Shown here: in pieces, positions 6,517-13,233 of the stretch | Numbering within the stretch: position 1 is the stretch's first letter | Layout of the letters: the number at the start of each line of letters is the position of its first letter | NCBI GenBank assembly: GCA_947624945.1 | Contig: CANQMJ010000061.1 | Span: 1-13,609 of the forward strand | Direction: 5' to 3' | Length of the DNA stretch: 13,609 bases | Source: an uncultured Clostridia bacterium | GTDB lineage: Bacteria > Bacillota > Clostridia > Oscillospirales > CAG-272 | Notes under the pieces: generated by a model | Databases searched by the model: none | What the model saw: the letters and a program-made list of their open reading frames with translations, nothing else | Told to the model about the DNA's origin: nothing | Translations under genes and position numbers: made by a program

Positions 6517-8493
6517 GTGAGAAACAACTACGGCGAATACAAGGGAAAGAAATTTTATATCACAACGGCGATAGCGTACGCGTCGGGCAAGCCGCACTTC
6601 GGCAATACGTACGAGGTCATAATGACGGACGCGATAGCGAGATTCCGCCGCCAGCTCGGACAGGACGTGTACTTCTGCACGGGCACCGACGAGCACGGCG
6701 AGAAGATAGAAAATCTCGCGGCGAAACAGGAAAAAACGCCGAAGCAATTGGTCGACGAGGTAGCGGGCACCGTGCGCGCGCTGTGGGACCGCATGAACGC
6801 GAGCTACGACCACTTCATACGCACGACGGACGATTATCACGAAGCGGCGGTCGCGAAGATTTTCAAGGAGATGTACGATCGCGGCGACATATACAAGGGA
6901 CAGTACGAGGGCTGGTACTGCGTTCCGTGCGAGAGCTTTCTGACCGATACGCAGGCGGAGGGCGGCGTCTGCCCCGACTGCGGACGTCCCGTCGAGAGAA
7001 AGGTCGAGGAGGCGTACTATTTCCGCATGAGCAAGTACGCGCCCGCGCTGATCAAGTATATAGAGGAGCACCCCGATTTCATCGAGCCCGAATCGCGCAG
7101 AAAAGAAATGCTCAACAATTTCCTCTATGCGGGGCTTCAGGACCTCTGCGTGTCGCGATCGTCGTTCAAGTGGGGCATACCCGTCAGCTTCGACGACAAG
7201 CACGTCATATACGTGTGGCTCGACGCGCTGTCGAATTATATAACCGCGCTCGGCTACGACCCCGACAACAGTGACGCACAGCCAGATAAATTCAACAAGT
7301 ACTGGCCCGCCGACGTCCACATCATAGGCAAGGACATAGCGCGGTTCCACACCATATACTGGCCGATATTCTTAATGTCGCAGGGACTGCCGCTGCCGAA
7401 GAAGGTGTTCTGCCACCCGTGGTTCAACTTCGGCTCTGACAAAATGTCGAAATCGAAGGGCAACATCATCTACGCCGACGATATGGCGGACAGTATAGGC
7501 GTCGACGGTGTGAGATATTACGCGCTGTCCGAGATGCCGTACGCACAGGACGGCAGCATCACGTGGGAGTCCGTCGTGGCGCGCTATAACGCCGACCTCG
7601 CCAACAACCTCGGCAATCTCGTCTCGCGCACTGTCTCGATGGCGAAGAAGTACTTCGACGGCAAAATTCCCGCGCCCGACGCGGAAACAGAGCTCGACCG
7701 CGATCTCAAGTCGTCGTTTGCGTCCGCCGTCGACGGCGTATACGACAACATGCTGACGTATCACATCGCGGACGCGCTCGAATGTGTGTTCACGGCGCTT
7801 CGCCGCGCAAACAAATACATAGACGAGACGACGCCGTGGACGCTCGCCAAGGGCGGCGACGACGAGCATAAACGCCTCGGCACCGTCATATATAATCTTC
7901 TTGAAGCTATCCGCATATCGGCGGTACTGCTCGTGCCGTTCATACCCGCGTCGGCGGAGGCGATACTTGACGCGATAGGCACCGACATGCGCGACTACGA
8001 TTCTATCGAACAGTTCGGCGCGCTCGCGGTCGGCGGCGAGGTGAAGGAAGTGCCGCCGCTCTTCGCGCGCATAGACGAAAAAGCGTTCCTTGACGGCATA
8101 GCGAAGGAAAAGGAAGAGGCGGAGAAGGCGGCGAAGGCTGCCGAAAAAGCTGCGGAAAAACCCGAGGGGGTCGCGCAGATATCCATCGACGACTTCATGG
8201 GCGTCGAGCTGCGCACGGCGCAGGTCACAGCGTGCGAGCCTGTCAAGCGTGCGAAGAAACTCTTATGCTTGCAGCTCGACCTCGGATACGAGAAGCGTCA
8301 GGTCGTGTCCGGCATAGCAAAATGGTATAAACCCGAGGACCTTGTCGGCAGAAAAGTTATCGTTGTCGCAAATCTCGCGCCCGCGACGCTGTGCGGCGTC
8401 GAGAGCCGCGGCATGATACTCGCGTCGGGCGAGGACGAGGTGAGGGTCGTATTCCTCGCCGACGACACGCCTCTCGGCGAGCGCGTGAGATAA
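6517..8493 (+). CDS. metG: Methionyl-tRNA synthetase
   Basis: This cytosolic class I synthetase charges tRNA-Met and initiator tRNA with methionine. The 658-residue protein has the full domain set. The Rossmann catalytic core carries the HIGH-type motif 'HFGN' at 27-30 and 'FCTGTDEHGEKIE' at about 52-64. A four-cysteine zinc knuckle (Cys135, Cys138, Cys152, Cys155) lies in the connective domain. 'KMSKS' is at 309-313. The helical anticodon-binding domain spans about 360-510. A Lys/Ala/Glu-rich linker (about 528-548) leads to a C-terminal OB-fold tRNA-binding domain (about 550-658, with 'DLGYEKRQVVSGIA'). Length and domain order match the dimeric MetG form of Firmicutes. The GTG start is favoured because AAAGGGA lies 8 nt upstream and the frame has no nearby upstream alternative. 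It is followed 7 nt later by tatD, the usual Firmicutes pairing. All catalytic motifs are intact. Confidence 0.97.
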   Translation: MRNNYGEYKGKKFYITTAIAYASGKPHFGNTYEVIMTDAIARFRRQLGQDVYFCTGTDEHGEKIENLAAKQEKTPKQLVDEVAGTVRALWDRMNASYDHFIRTTDDYHEAAVAKIFKEMYDRGDIYKGQYEGWYCVPCESFLTDTQAEGGVCPDCGRPVERKVEEAYYFRMSKYAPALIKYIEEHPDFIEPESRRKEMLNNFLYAGLQDLCVSRSSFKWGIPVSFDDKHVIYVWLDALSNYITALGYDPDNSDAQPDKFNKYWPADVHIIGKDIARFHTIYWPIFLMSQGLPLPKKVFCHPWFNFGSDKMSKSKGNIIYADDMADSIGVDGVRYYALSEMPYAQDGSITWESVVARYNADLANNLGNLVSRTVSMAKKYFDGKIPAPDAETELDRDLKSSFASAVDGVYDNMLTYHIADALECVFTALRRANKYIDETTPWTLAKGGDDEHKRLGTVIYNLLEAIRISAVLLVPFIPASAEAILDAIGTDMRDYDSIEQFGALAVGGEVKEVPPLFARIDEKAFLDGIAKEKEEAEKAAKAAEKAAEKPEGVAQISIDDFMGVELRTAQVTACEPVKRAKKLLCLQLDLGYEKRQVVSGIAKWYKPEDLVGRKVIVVANLAPATLCGVESRGMILASGEDEVRVVFLADDTPLGERVR

Positions 8494-8500
8494 AGAAAAA

Positions 8501-9298
8501 ATGCATCTTTTTGACGCGCACGCGCACTACGACGACGAAAGATTCAAAAGCGAATACGAGGGCGGCGCGGATGCGGCGCTTCGCGACGCAAGACGCGCGG
8601 GAGTCGAATACATCGTCAATTCCGGCGCCGACATCAAAACGTCGGAGGCGAGCATCGCGCTCGCGGATTCGTCGGTCGGCAGGAATGATGTACCGCTCGT
8701 ATACGCGTCGGTGGGTATACATCCGACCGAGACGTACAAGTACGAGAACATGAACGACGCGCTTGACGCGGTGCGCGCGCTGGCGGCGCGCGGACGCGTC
8801 GTCGCGATAGGCGAGATCGGGCTCGATTACCACTATCCCGACACAAATAAGGACGTGCAGCGCGAGTATTTCGCCGCACAGCTCGAGCTCGCGCGCGAGC
8901 TCGGTATGCCCGTCGTGATACACGACCGCGACGCGCACGGCGACGTTTACGACATAATCAAAAATTTCCGCGATGTCGACATAATGATGCACTGCTATTC
9001 GGGCAGCGCGGAGATGGCGAGACAGTACGCGGCGTGGGGGATGCGGTTCTCGTTCGGCGGCGTTCTGACGTACAAGAACGCGCAGAAGACGCGCGAGTCG
9101 GCGCTCACGGTACCCCGCGAGTCGGTGCTGCTCGAAACTGACGCGCCGTACCTCGCGCCGACCCCGCACAGGGGAAAGATCAACTGCTCCGCGTATATGA
9201 CGTATACGGCGGCGGCGCTGGCGTCGCTCTGGGGCGTCGACGCGGACGAGGCGGCGGAGACGGCGCTTTGTAACGCGAAAGCGTTTTACCGCATATAA
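8501..9298 (+). CDS. tatD: TatD family metal-dependent DNase
   Basis: TatD proteins are cytosolic TIM-barrel hydrolases of the amidohydrolase superfamily, with 3'-5' exonuclease or DNase activity linked to DNA repair. The 265-residue protein has the usual length and the complete metal-binding set: His7 and His9 in 'DAHAHYDD', Glu105 in 'GEIGLDYHY', His141 in 'VVIHDRDA', His164 in 'MMHCYSG' and Asp214 in 'LLETDAPYLAP'. The family's 'RGKIN' motif follows at 224-228. The ATG lies 7 nt after the metG stop. The ribosome binding site is weak (AAAGAAAA), which suggests translation partly coupled to metG. In B. subtilis the metG-tatD pair is followed by yabE, rnmV and ksgA; here a cell-wall hydrolase gene follows instead and the other two are not seen in the window. 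The stop codon overlaps an ATG that encodes only nine codons and is not annotated. Confidence 0.95.
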   Translation: MHLFDAHAHYDDERFKSEYEGGADAALRDARRAGVEYIVNSGADIKTSEASIALADSSVGRNDVPLVYASVGIHPTETYKYENMNDALDAVRALAARGRVVAIGEIGLDYHYPDTNKDVQREYFAAQLELARELGMPVVIHDRDAHGDVYDIIKNFRDVDIMMHCYSGSAEMARQYAAWGMRFSFGGVLTYKNAQKTRESALTVPRESVLLETDAPYLAPTPHRGKINCSAYMTYTAAALASLWGVDADEAAETALCNAKAFYRI

Positions 9299-9363
9299 TG
9301 GCGAAGAAGATGTTTGCCGAACGGTGAAACGGTAAAATCAACGAAAGATCCCCGAATCAAACG

Positions 9364-9374
9364 AAAGGAGGTGA
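9364..9374 (+). promoter_or_regulatory. Near-perfect ribosome binding site fixing the hydrolase start
   Basis: AAAGGAGGTGA is almost the full complement of the 16S rRNA 3' end and lies 5 nt before ATG 9380. The reading frame is open back to an ATG at 9314, but that codon has no comparable site. This sets the hydrolase start at 9380 and removes 22 residues from the longest frame. Confidence 0.9.
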
Positions 9375-9379
9375 CCGTA

Positions 9380-10678
9380 ATGGACAGAAACGGTATTCCC
9401 GCAAGTGGGCAGAATGTGCCGCAGCCGGGAAACGATCGAAACCGAAAGCAAAAACGCGGACGCGAACTGCGTTCGAAGGCTAAAATGCTTCTGACGGCAG
9501 CGCTCGCGGCAGCCGTCGTTATGGTCACGGTTTACTTTGTAGGGGTAAGCTTGCGCTCGGAGGATCTCGAAGGGGACGGGAACGACACATTCACCGACTC
9601 CGACACGGGTACCGACGGGCTGCTTGCGCTGTCGAACGAAACGGCGGCGACAGAATCAAATACGGAGACGGCGCCGAACGATTTCTACATAGGCATAAAC
9701 TATACGCCCGACACGAACGCCGTCGACACTTCCGATGCTGTCGACACCGACGATGTTGATGGTAACGGCGACACGGACGACGAGCCGCTGCCTCCGGCTG
9801 CCGTCACGCCCGTCAATCTGACGGCGGAGCACGAGCACAAGTGGATCCCTGCGACGTGTACGCTTCCCGCCGTGTGCCGCATATGCGGACGCGAGGGCGA
9901 GTCCGCGCACGGTCACGTGTGGTCGGGTCCGACGTGTACGTCGGCGAGCGTGTGCGAGGTGTGCGGCTACCGCGGAGAGGGCGCGTCGGGGCACAAGTGG
10001 ATCGAAGCAACGTGCGAACATCCGAAGATGTGTACGGTCTGCGGCGAGACTGAGGGCGAGAAAGCGCCTCACAACTGGGCGGCGGCGACATGCACGAAGC
10101 CGAAGACGTGTACGGTCTGCGGCGCGACGAAGGGCGAGCCGAACGGTCACAAATGGAAAAAAGCGACGTGTACGACGCCGGAAATTTGCACGGTCTGCGG
10201 CAAAACGCAGGGCAAGGCGAAAGGGCATACATGGGTCGCCGCGTCAACGTCCGCGCCAAAGCGGTGTAAGGTTTGCGGCGCGACGGAGGGCGACAAGCTG
10301 CCGGACGGCGGCAAGGTGTCCGCGCTCAAATATGACGACGACGACGTGAAGATGCTGGCGGCGCTCATATATCTCGAAGCGAGCGGAAGCAGCTACGACG
10401 GAAGATGGGCGGTCGGTACGGTCGTGGTGAACAGGGTGCGCAGCAGCAAATTCGCGAACACTGTCGAGGGCGTCATATACGCGAAGGGGCAGTTCACGGT
10501 CGCGGGACGCATAGCGAGCACGACGCCGCCGCAGTCATGCATCGAGATCGCGAAGAAATGTCTCGATGGCGAGCTTTACGACAAGAGCATACTGTACTTC
10601 AAATCGTCGAGCAGCAGCAAGAGTTGGGGTTCACGTAAATACTGCTTCAAGGTCGGCAACAATTATTTCTATACCTGA
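9380..10678 (+). CDS. Membrane-anchored SleB-type cell wall hydrolase with six Cys/His repeats
   Basis: The 432-residue protein has a basic N-terminus, one membrane helix (about 36-57), an acidic Asp/Thr-rich linker (about 60-150), six tandem 26-residue repeats (153-308) and a C-terminal Hydrolase_2 domain (about 318-432). Hydrolase_2 is the catalytic domain of SleB and CwlJ, which cut the muramic-lactam peptidoglycan of spore cortex. Supporting motifs are 'AALIYLEASG' with the likely catalytic Glu333, 'GRWAVGTVVVNRVRS', 'TVEGVIYAKGQFT' and the closing 'CFKVGNNYFYT'. The peptidoglycan-binding domain of SleB is missing; the Cys/His repeats occupy its place. It follows metG-tatD by 81 nt, and no terminator was seen between them, so it may belong to that transcript. 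A role in germination or in vegetative wall turnover cannot be decided from sequence. The last 38 bp of the gene are repeated twice downstream. Confidence 0.88.
   Translation: MDRNGIPASGQNVPQPGNDRNRKQKRGRELRSKAKMLLTAALAAAVVMVTVYFVGVSLRSEDLEGDGNDTFTDSDTGTDGLLALSNETAATESNTETAPNDFYIGINYTPDTNAVDTSDAVDTDDVDGNGDTDDEPLPPAAVTPVNLTAEHEHKWIPATCTLPAVCRICGREGESAHGHVWSGPTCTSASVCEVCGYRGEGASGHKWIEATCEHPKMCTVCGETEGEKAPHNWAAATCTKPKTCTVCGATKGEPNGHKWKKATCTTPEICTVCGKTQGKAKGHTWVAASTSAPKRCKVCGATEGDKLPDGGKVSALKYDDDDVKMLAALIYLEASGSSYDGRWAVGTVVVNRVRSSKFANTVEGVIYAKGQFTVAGRIASTTPPQSCIEIAKKCLDGELYDKSILYFKSSSSSKSWGSRKYCFKVGNNYFYT
9836..10303 (+). repeat. Six exact-length 78-bp coding repeats (26 residues each)
   Basis: Repeat units begin at 9836, 9914, 9992, 10070, 10148 and 10226, a constant 78-bp period with no indels. 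Each unit follows H-x-W-x4-C-x5-C-x2-C-G, with 'CTVCG' the commonest core. Units 1-5 keep His and three Cys; unit 6 has Ser in place of the first Cys ('AASTSAPKRCKVCG'). One His plus three Cys per unit suggests a metal-binding knuckle, but this is inference. Similar GH-x-W-x-x-ATCT repeats are, from memory, common in surface proteins of gut Firmicutes. Confidence 0.93.
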
Positions 10679-10680
10679 CG

Positions 10681-10779
10681 GGAAAGCGAACAATGTCTTT
10701 TCTGAAGGGGGGTTGGGGGCAAAAACATTGATAATGTTTTTGATTTTCTGACAGAAAAGAGTTCCATCCCAACGTCGAT
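10681..10779. repeat. Spacer element E1 with nested inverted repeats
   Basis: It contains a perfect 9-bp inverted repeat AAAAACATT-GAT-AATGTTTTT (10721-10741). This is enclosed by an outer 8-bp pair, CTTTTCTG (10697-10704) and CAGAAAAG (10752-10759). A G-rich run with GGGGGG and GGGGG (10707-10719) lies between. The structure resembles the small intergenic palindromic repeats common in Clostridia. No gene is present. Confidence 0.75.
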
Positions 10780-10817
10780 TGCTTCAAGGTCGGCAATAAC
10801 TACTTCTATACCTGACG

Positions 10818-10913
10818 GGAAAGCAAACAATGTCTTTTCGGAAGGGGGGTGGGGGAAAAACATTGATAATGTTTTTGTTTTCTGACAGAAAAGAGTTACA
10901 TCCCATCGGCGGC
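10818..10913. repeat. Spacer element E2 with nested inverted repeats
   Basis: This is a near-copy of E1. The inner hairpin AAAAACATT-GAT-AATGTTTTT (10856-10876) is identical in sequence. The G-rich run is one base shorter on each side, and the outer stem has one mismatch (CTTTTCGG). The last 20 bp before R3 are the most diverged part. Confidence 0.75.
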
Positions 10914-10989
10914 TGCTTCAAGGTTGGCAACAATTATTTCTATACCTGACGAACAGACACACAACATCTCAACTATATCTCAAACCTGA

Positions 10990-11019
10990 AAACTGGGGAG
11001 CTTCACAGCTCCCCAGTTT
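10990..11019. terminator. Strong hairpin terminator between convergent genes
   Basis: AAACTGGGGAGC (10990-11001) and GCTCCCCAGTTT (11008-11019) form a perfect 12-bp stem with a 6-nt loop. T-rich sequence follows on the plus strand (TTTGCGCTTTCTT). The minus strand also ends in TTTT. It can serve both the hydrolase transcript and the convergent SPFH-RHH operon. Confidence 0.85.
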
Positions 11020-11062
11020 GCGCTTTCTTAAAACATTTGGACGCGGAGCGACATACGCGATA

Positions 11063-11275
11063 TCATATGTCCAGCTCCGGCGGGACGTCTATCTCCTCGC
11101 CCACATATTTCCCGTTTTTCTTGCGCTGACGGACGCATTCCGTCAAAAGATATTCGATCTGTCCGTTCACGGAGCGGAAATCGTCCTCCGCCCACGCAGC
11201 GATGGCGGCGTACAGCTTCGGCGACAGGCGCAGCGGCACCTGTTTTTTTTCGTTGTCGCGGCTGACGTCTGCCAT
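11063..11275 (-). CDS. Ribbon-helix-helix (Arc/MetJ-type) DNA-binding protein
   Basis: The 70-residue protein fits the ribbon-helix-helix fold. A short beta strand 'KKQVPLRLS' (10-18) would contact the DNA major groove as a dimer. Helix A follows (about 18-31) and then helix B (about 35-50, 'SVNGQIEYLLTECVRQ'). The C-terminal tail is charged. Small proteins of this type act as repressors, often of their own operon, or as antitoxins. The start codon overlaps the SPFH stop (TGATG), so translation is probably coupled; GGGAAG lies about 9 nt upstream. No toxin-like gene accompanies it, which argues against a classical toxin-antitoxin pair. The twin palindromes at the operon promoter are the natural candidate target, but this link is inference. 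Confidence 0.78.
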   Translation of the reverse strand: MADVSRDNEKKQVPLRLSPKLYAAIAAWAEDDFRSVNGQIEYLLTECVRQRKKNGKYVGEEIDVPPELDI

Positions 11276-12315
11276 CAGTAAAGACTTCCCGAGTTGACGA
11301 CGGGCTGTGCGTCATGGTTGCCGCAGAGCACGACGAGAAGATTTGACACCATCGCAGCCTTTCTCTCCTCGTCGAGCGTCACGGTGTTGTTCTCCGCGAG
11401 ACGTTCGAGCGCCATCTCCACCATGCCGACGGCGCCGTCGACTATCATCTTGCGCGCGTCGATGATGGCGGACGCCTGCTGACGCTGGAGCATGACGGCG
11501 GCGATCTCGGTCGCGTACGCGAGATACGTTATGCGCGCCTCGATTATCTCGATGCCGGCCTCGTCGACGCGGTTCTGTATCTCGTCGCGTATGCGGGACG
11601 CGACGAGCTCGGACGAGCCGCGCAGACTGCCGTCGTCGGCGACGCCGTCGCCGGTCGTGTCGACGTTGGGCGCGACGTCGTAGGGGTAGAGGCGCACTAT
11701 GTTGCGCAGCGCGCTGTCGCACTGGAGCGACAGGAATTCCTTGTAGTTGTCGACGTTGAACACCGCCTTCGCGGTGTCGACGATGCGCCACGTCACGGCG
11801 ATGCCGATCTCGATCGGGTTGCCGAGGCAGTCGTTGATCTTCTGGCGGCTGTTGTTGAGCGTCATGATCTTGAGCGACAGCTTTTTCGATACGGTCGGCT
11901 GCTGCGCGGTCTGACCGCTCGCGGTCGACACGACGGTCGCTATCGACGAAACGTCGCCGGACTGGTTCAGCTTCGTCTTCGCCGCCGGATTGACGGCGAC
12001 GCAGAACGGGTTGACGCAGTAAAAGCCGTTCTCCTTAAGCGTGCCGATGTATTTGCCGAACAGCGTCAGGACGAGCGCCTCGTTCGGCGCGAGCACGCGC
12101 AGTCCGAGAAGCGGTATCCACGCAAAGAAGATGACGACGAGCGAGCAGCCGAACATCACGCCGGACACGACAGATGCGGGCTCGCCCGCTTCCTCTGCGG
12201 CGTCGAGGCCGGTGACGCCGATAACGAAGCATGTTATCGCTATCGCATAGACGAGGACGACGGCGATTATCGCCAAAAGTCCGTTTTTCTTTTTTGAAAG
12301 GACGATCTCATTCAT
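11275..12315 (-). CDS. SPFH/Band 7 (prohibitin-like) membrane protein
   Basis: SPFH proteins are membrane-associated scaffolds that form large oligomers and organise membrane microdomains or regulate proteases. The 346-residue protein has two membrane helices (about 12-34 and 49-71). The SPFH domain then begins with 'LRVLAPNEALVLTLFGKYIG', continues through 'IEIGIAVTWRIVDTAKAVF' and 'SLQCDSALRNIVRLYPYD', and reaches 'RDEIQNRVDEAGIEIIEARI' and 'AAVMLQRQQASAIIDARK'. A C-terminal helical tail follows. A Ser/Thr/Gln-rich insert (about 115-145) interrupts the early part of the domain. The start is ATG 12315, with GAGGTG 6 nt upstream. A GTG three codons earlier lies inside that ribosome binding site and is unlikely. 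The first gene of a two-gene operon, it overlaps the RHH gene by 1 nt. Its role in this organism is unknown. Confidence 0.9.
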   Translation of the reverse strand: MNEIVLSKKKNGLLAIIAVVLVYAIAITCFVIGVTGLDAAEEAGEPASVVSGVMFGCSLVVIFFAWIPLLGLRVLAPNEALVLTLFGKYIGTLKENGFYCVNPFCVAVNPAAKTKLNQSGDVSSIATVVSTASGQTAQQPTVSKKLSLKIMTLNNSRQKINDCLGNPIEIGIAVTWRIVDTAKAVFNVDNYKEFLSLQCDSALRNIVRLYPYDVAPNVDTTGDGVADDGSLRGSSELVASRIRDEIQNRVDEAGIEIIEARITYLAYATEIAAVMLQRQQASAIIDARKMIVDGAVGMVEMALERLAENNTVTLDEERKAAMVSNLLVVLCGNHDAQPVVNSGSLY

Positions 12316-12338
12316 GATAAGCACCTCGCATATTTGTT

Positions 12339-12357
12339 TGATATCAATATGATATCA
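12339..12357 (-). promoter_or_regulatory. Twin palindromic octamers overlapping the -10 (candidate operator)
   Basis: The self-complementary octamer TGATATCA occurs twice, at 12339-12346 and 12350-12357, starts 11 bp apart. One copy covers most of the -10 box and the other lies at the predicted transcription start. Spacing of one helical turn suits side-by-side binding of two dimers, such as ribbon-helix-helix dimers. Binding by the operon's own RHH protein is inference. Confidence 0.6.
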
Positions 12358-12377
12358 CAACGCGGGTGCATTGTCAA
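12349..12377 (-). promoter_or_regulatory. Sigma-A promoter of the SPFH-RHH operon
   Basis: Read on the minus strand, TTGACA (12377-12372), a 17-nt spacer and TATCAT (12354-12349) form a near-perfect housekeeping promoter. The predicted start is near 12342, about 27 nt before the SPFH start codon. Confidence 0.85.
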
Positions 12378-12474
12378 GAGAAAAAGCGAAAAAAGAGGGG
12401 TGAGCGTTAAAAAATCATATGCGCAAATCGGCGCGAATATATATGTACAAATGTGAAATACGGGGGCATGTGCG

Positions 12475-13233
12475 ATGTCGGTATCAAATAAACACGCGCG
12501 GGGAGCCGTTTTGCGGTTCATAGCGTTCGCGGCGGCGGTGACGCTGTTGTGCCTTTTTTTAGGAAGGGCGGCGATAATGCTTACGGCACGCCGCGGCGCT
12601 GACCGTGACGCGAACGCGGACGAGGGGCGCGTGCGCGTCGTTATCGACGCCGGTCACGGGGGCGAGGACGGCGGCACGTCGGGAGGCGGACTGACGGAGA
12701 AGGACGTGAATCTCGCGGTCGCGGAGTCGATGTACGACATTTTGTCGGCGGCGGGCGTCGAGTGCGTGATGACGCGCACGGACGACAGACTGCTCTATGA
12801 CAAATACGGCGACCTCTCCGACTACACGGGGCGAAAAAAGGTCTACGACCTGCGCAACAGACTGCGAATCGCGGAGGAGCACGAAGACGCCGTGTTCGTG
12901 AGCGTACATATGAACTATTTCGCGTCGAAGAAGTATTCGGGGTTGCAGGTTTGGTATTCGCCGAACGACGCGTCGTCGCGGACGCTGGCGGACACGGTGC
13001 AGTCGACGGTGAGAAAATATCTCCAACCCGACAACGACCGCGAGACTAAGCGCGCGGGCAGCGCCATTTACCTGCTCGACAGGATCCGGACGCCGGCGAT
13101 ACTCGTCGAGTGCGGGTTTCTGTCAAACGACGAGGAATGCAAACGTCTCGGCGACAGCGATTACAGGCGAAGTCTCGCCCTCGTCATGTCCGAGGCGGTG
13201 ATGGAATTTTTGTGCGGGAGGGATAGCGCGTGA
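12475..13233 (+). CDS. cwlD: CwlD-like N-acetylmuramoyl-L-alanine amidase
   Basis: Amidase_3 enzymes are zinc hydrolases that cut the bond between N-acetylmuramic acid and L-Ala in peptidoglycan. CwlD acts in the forespore and mother cell to begin formation of muramic-delta-lactam in spore cortex. The 252-residue protein has a membrane helix (about 12-36) and a single Amidase_3 domain (about 53-248). Zinc ligands are His61 ('VIDAGHGG'), Glu75 ('GGLTEKDV') and His145 ('SVHMN'); the catalytic Glu212 lies in 'LVECGFLSN'. The 'RKKVYDLRNRLRIAEE' stretch and the short helix-plus-domain layout fit CwlD better than larger autolysins. The ribosome binding site is poor (GGGGG upstream of ATG 12475). 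No convincing sigma-A, E or G promoter was recognised in the 12378-12474 gap. It is transcribed away from the SPFH operon. A vegetative amidase is the alternative. Confidence 0.85.
   Translation: MSVSNKHARGAVLRFIAFAAAVTLLCLFLGRAAIMLTARRGADRDANADEGRVRVVIDAGHGGEDGGTSGGGLTEKDVNLAVAESMYDILSAAGVECVMTRTDDRLLYDKYGDLSDYTGRKKVYDLRNRLRIAEEHEDAVFVSVHMNYFASKKYSGLQVWYSPNDASSRTLADTVQSTVRKYLQPDNDRETKRAGSAIYLLDRIRTPAILVECGFLSNDEECKRLGDSDYRRSLALVMSEAVMEFLCGRDSA

Larger units (their letters stand above)
10643..10951 (+). repeat. R-E-R-E-R array duplicating the hydrolase 3' end
   Basis: A 38-bp sequence (R) encodes the last eleven residues 'CFKVGNNYFYT', the stop and two more bases. It occurs at 10643-10680 (inside the gene), 10780-10817 and 10914-10951. 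The copies are separated by two similar spacers (E, 99 and 96 bp). The R copies differ at four sites in total, all C/T changes at third codon positions that leave the peptide unchanged. Homology ends abruptly after the third copy. Confidence 0.92.

Noticed and set aside
9298..9327. Nine-codon frame whose ATG overlaps the tatD stop
   Set aside because: Too short, with no ribosome binding site of its own and no recognisable leader-peptide features.
10643..10951. CRISPR-like array (38-bp repeats)
   Set aside because: Only three repeats, spacers of about 97 bp that resemble each other, repeats that are coding sequence, and no cas genes.
11063..12324. Classical toxin-antitoxin module
   Set aside because: The RHH protein resembles an antitoxin, but its partner is a two-helix SPFH membrane protein, not a known toxin family.
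12378..12474. Sporulation sigma factor promoter for the amidase gene
   Set aside because: AT-rich fragments such as GAATA are present, but no -35/-10 pair with proper spacing for sigma E, G or K could be defended.
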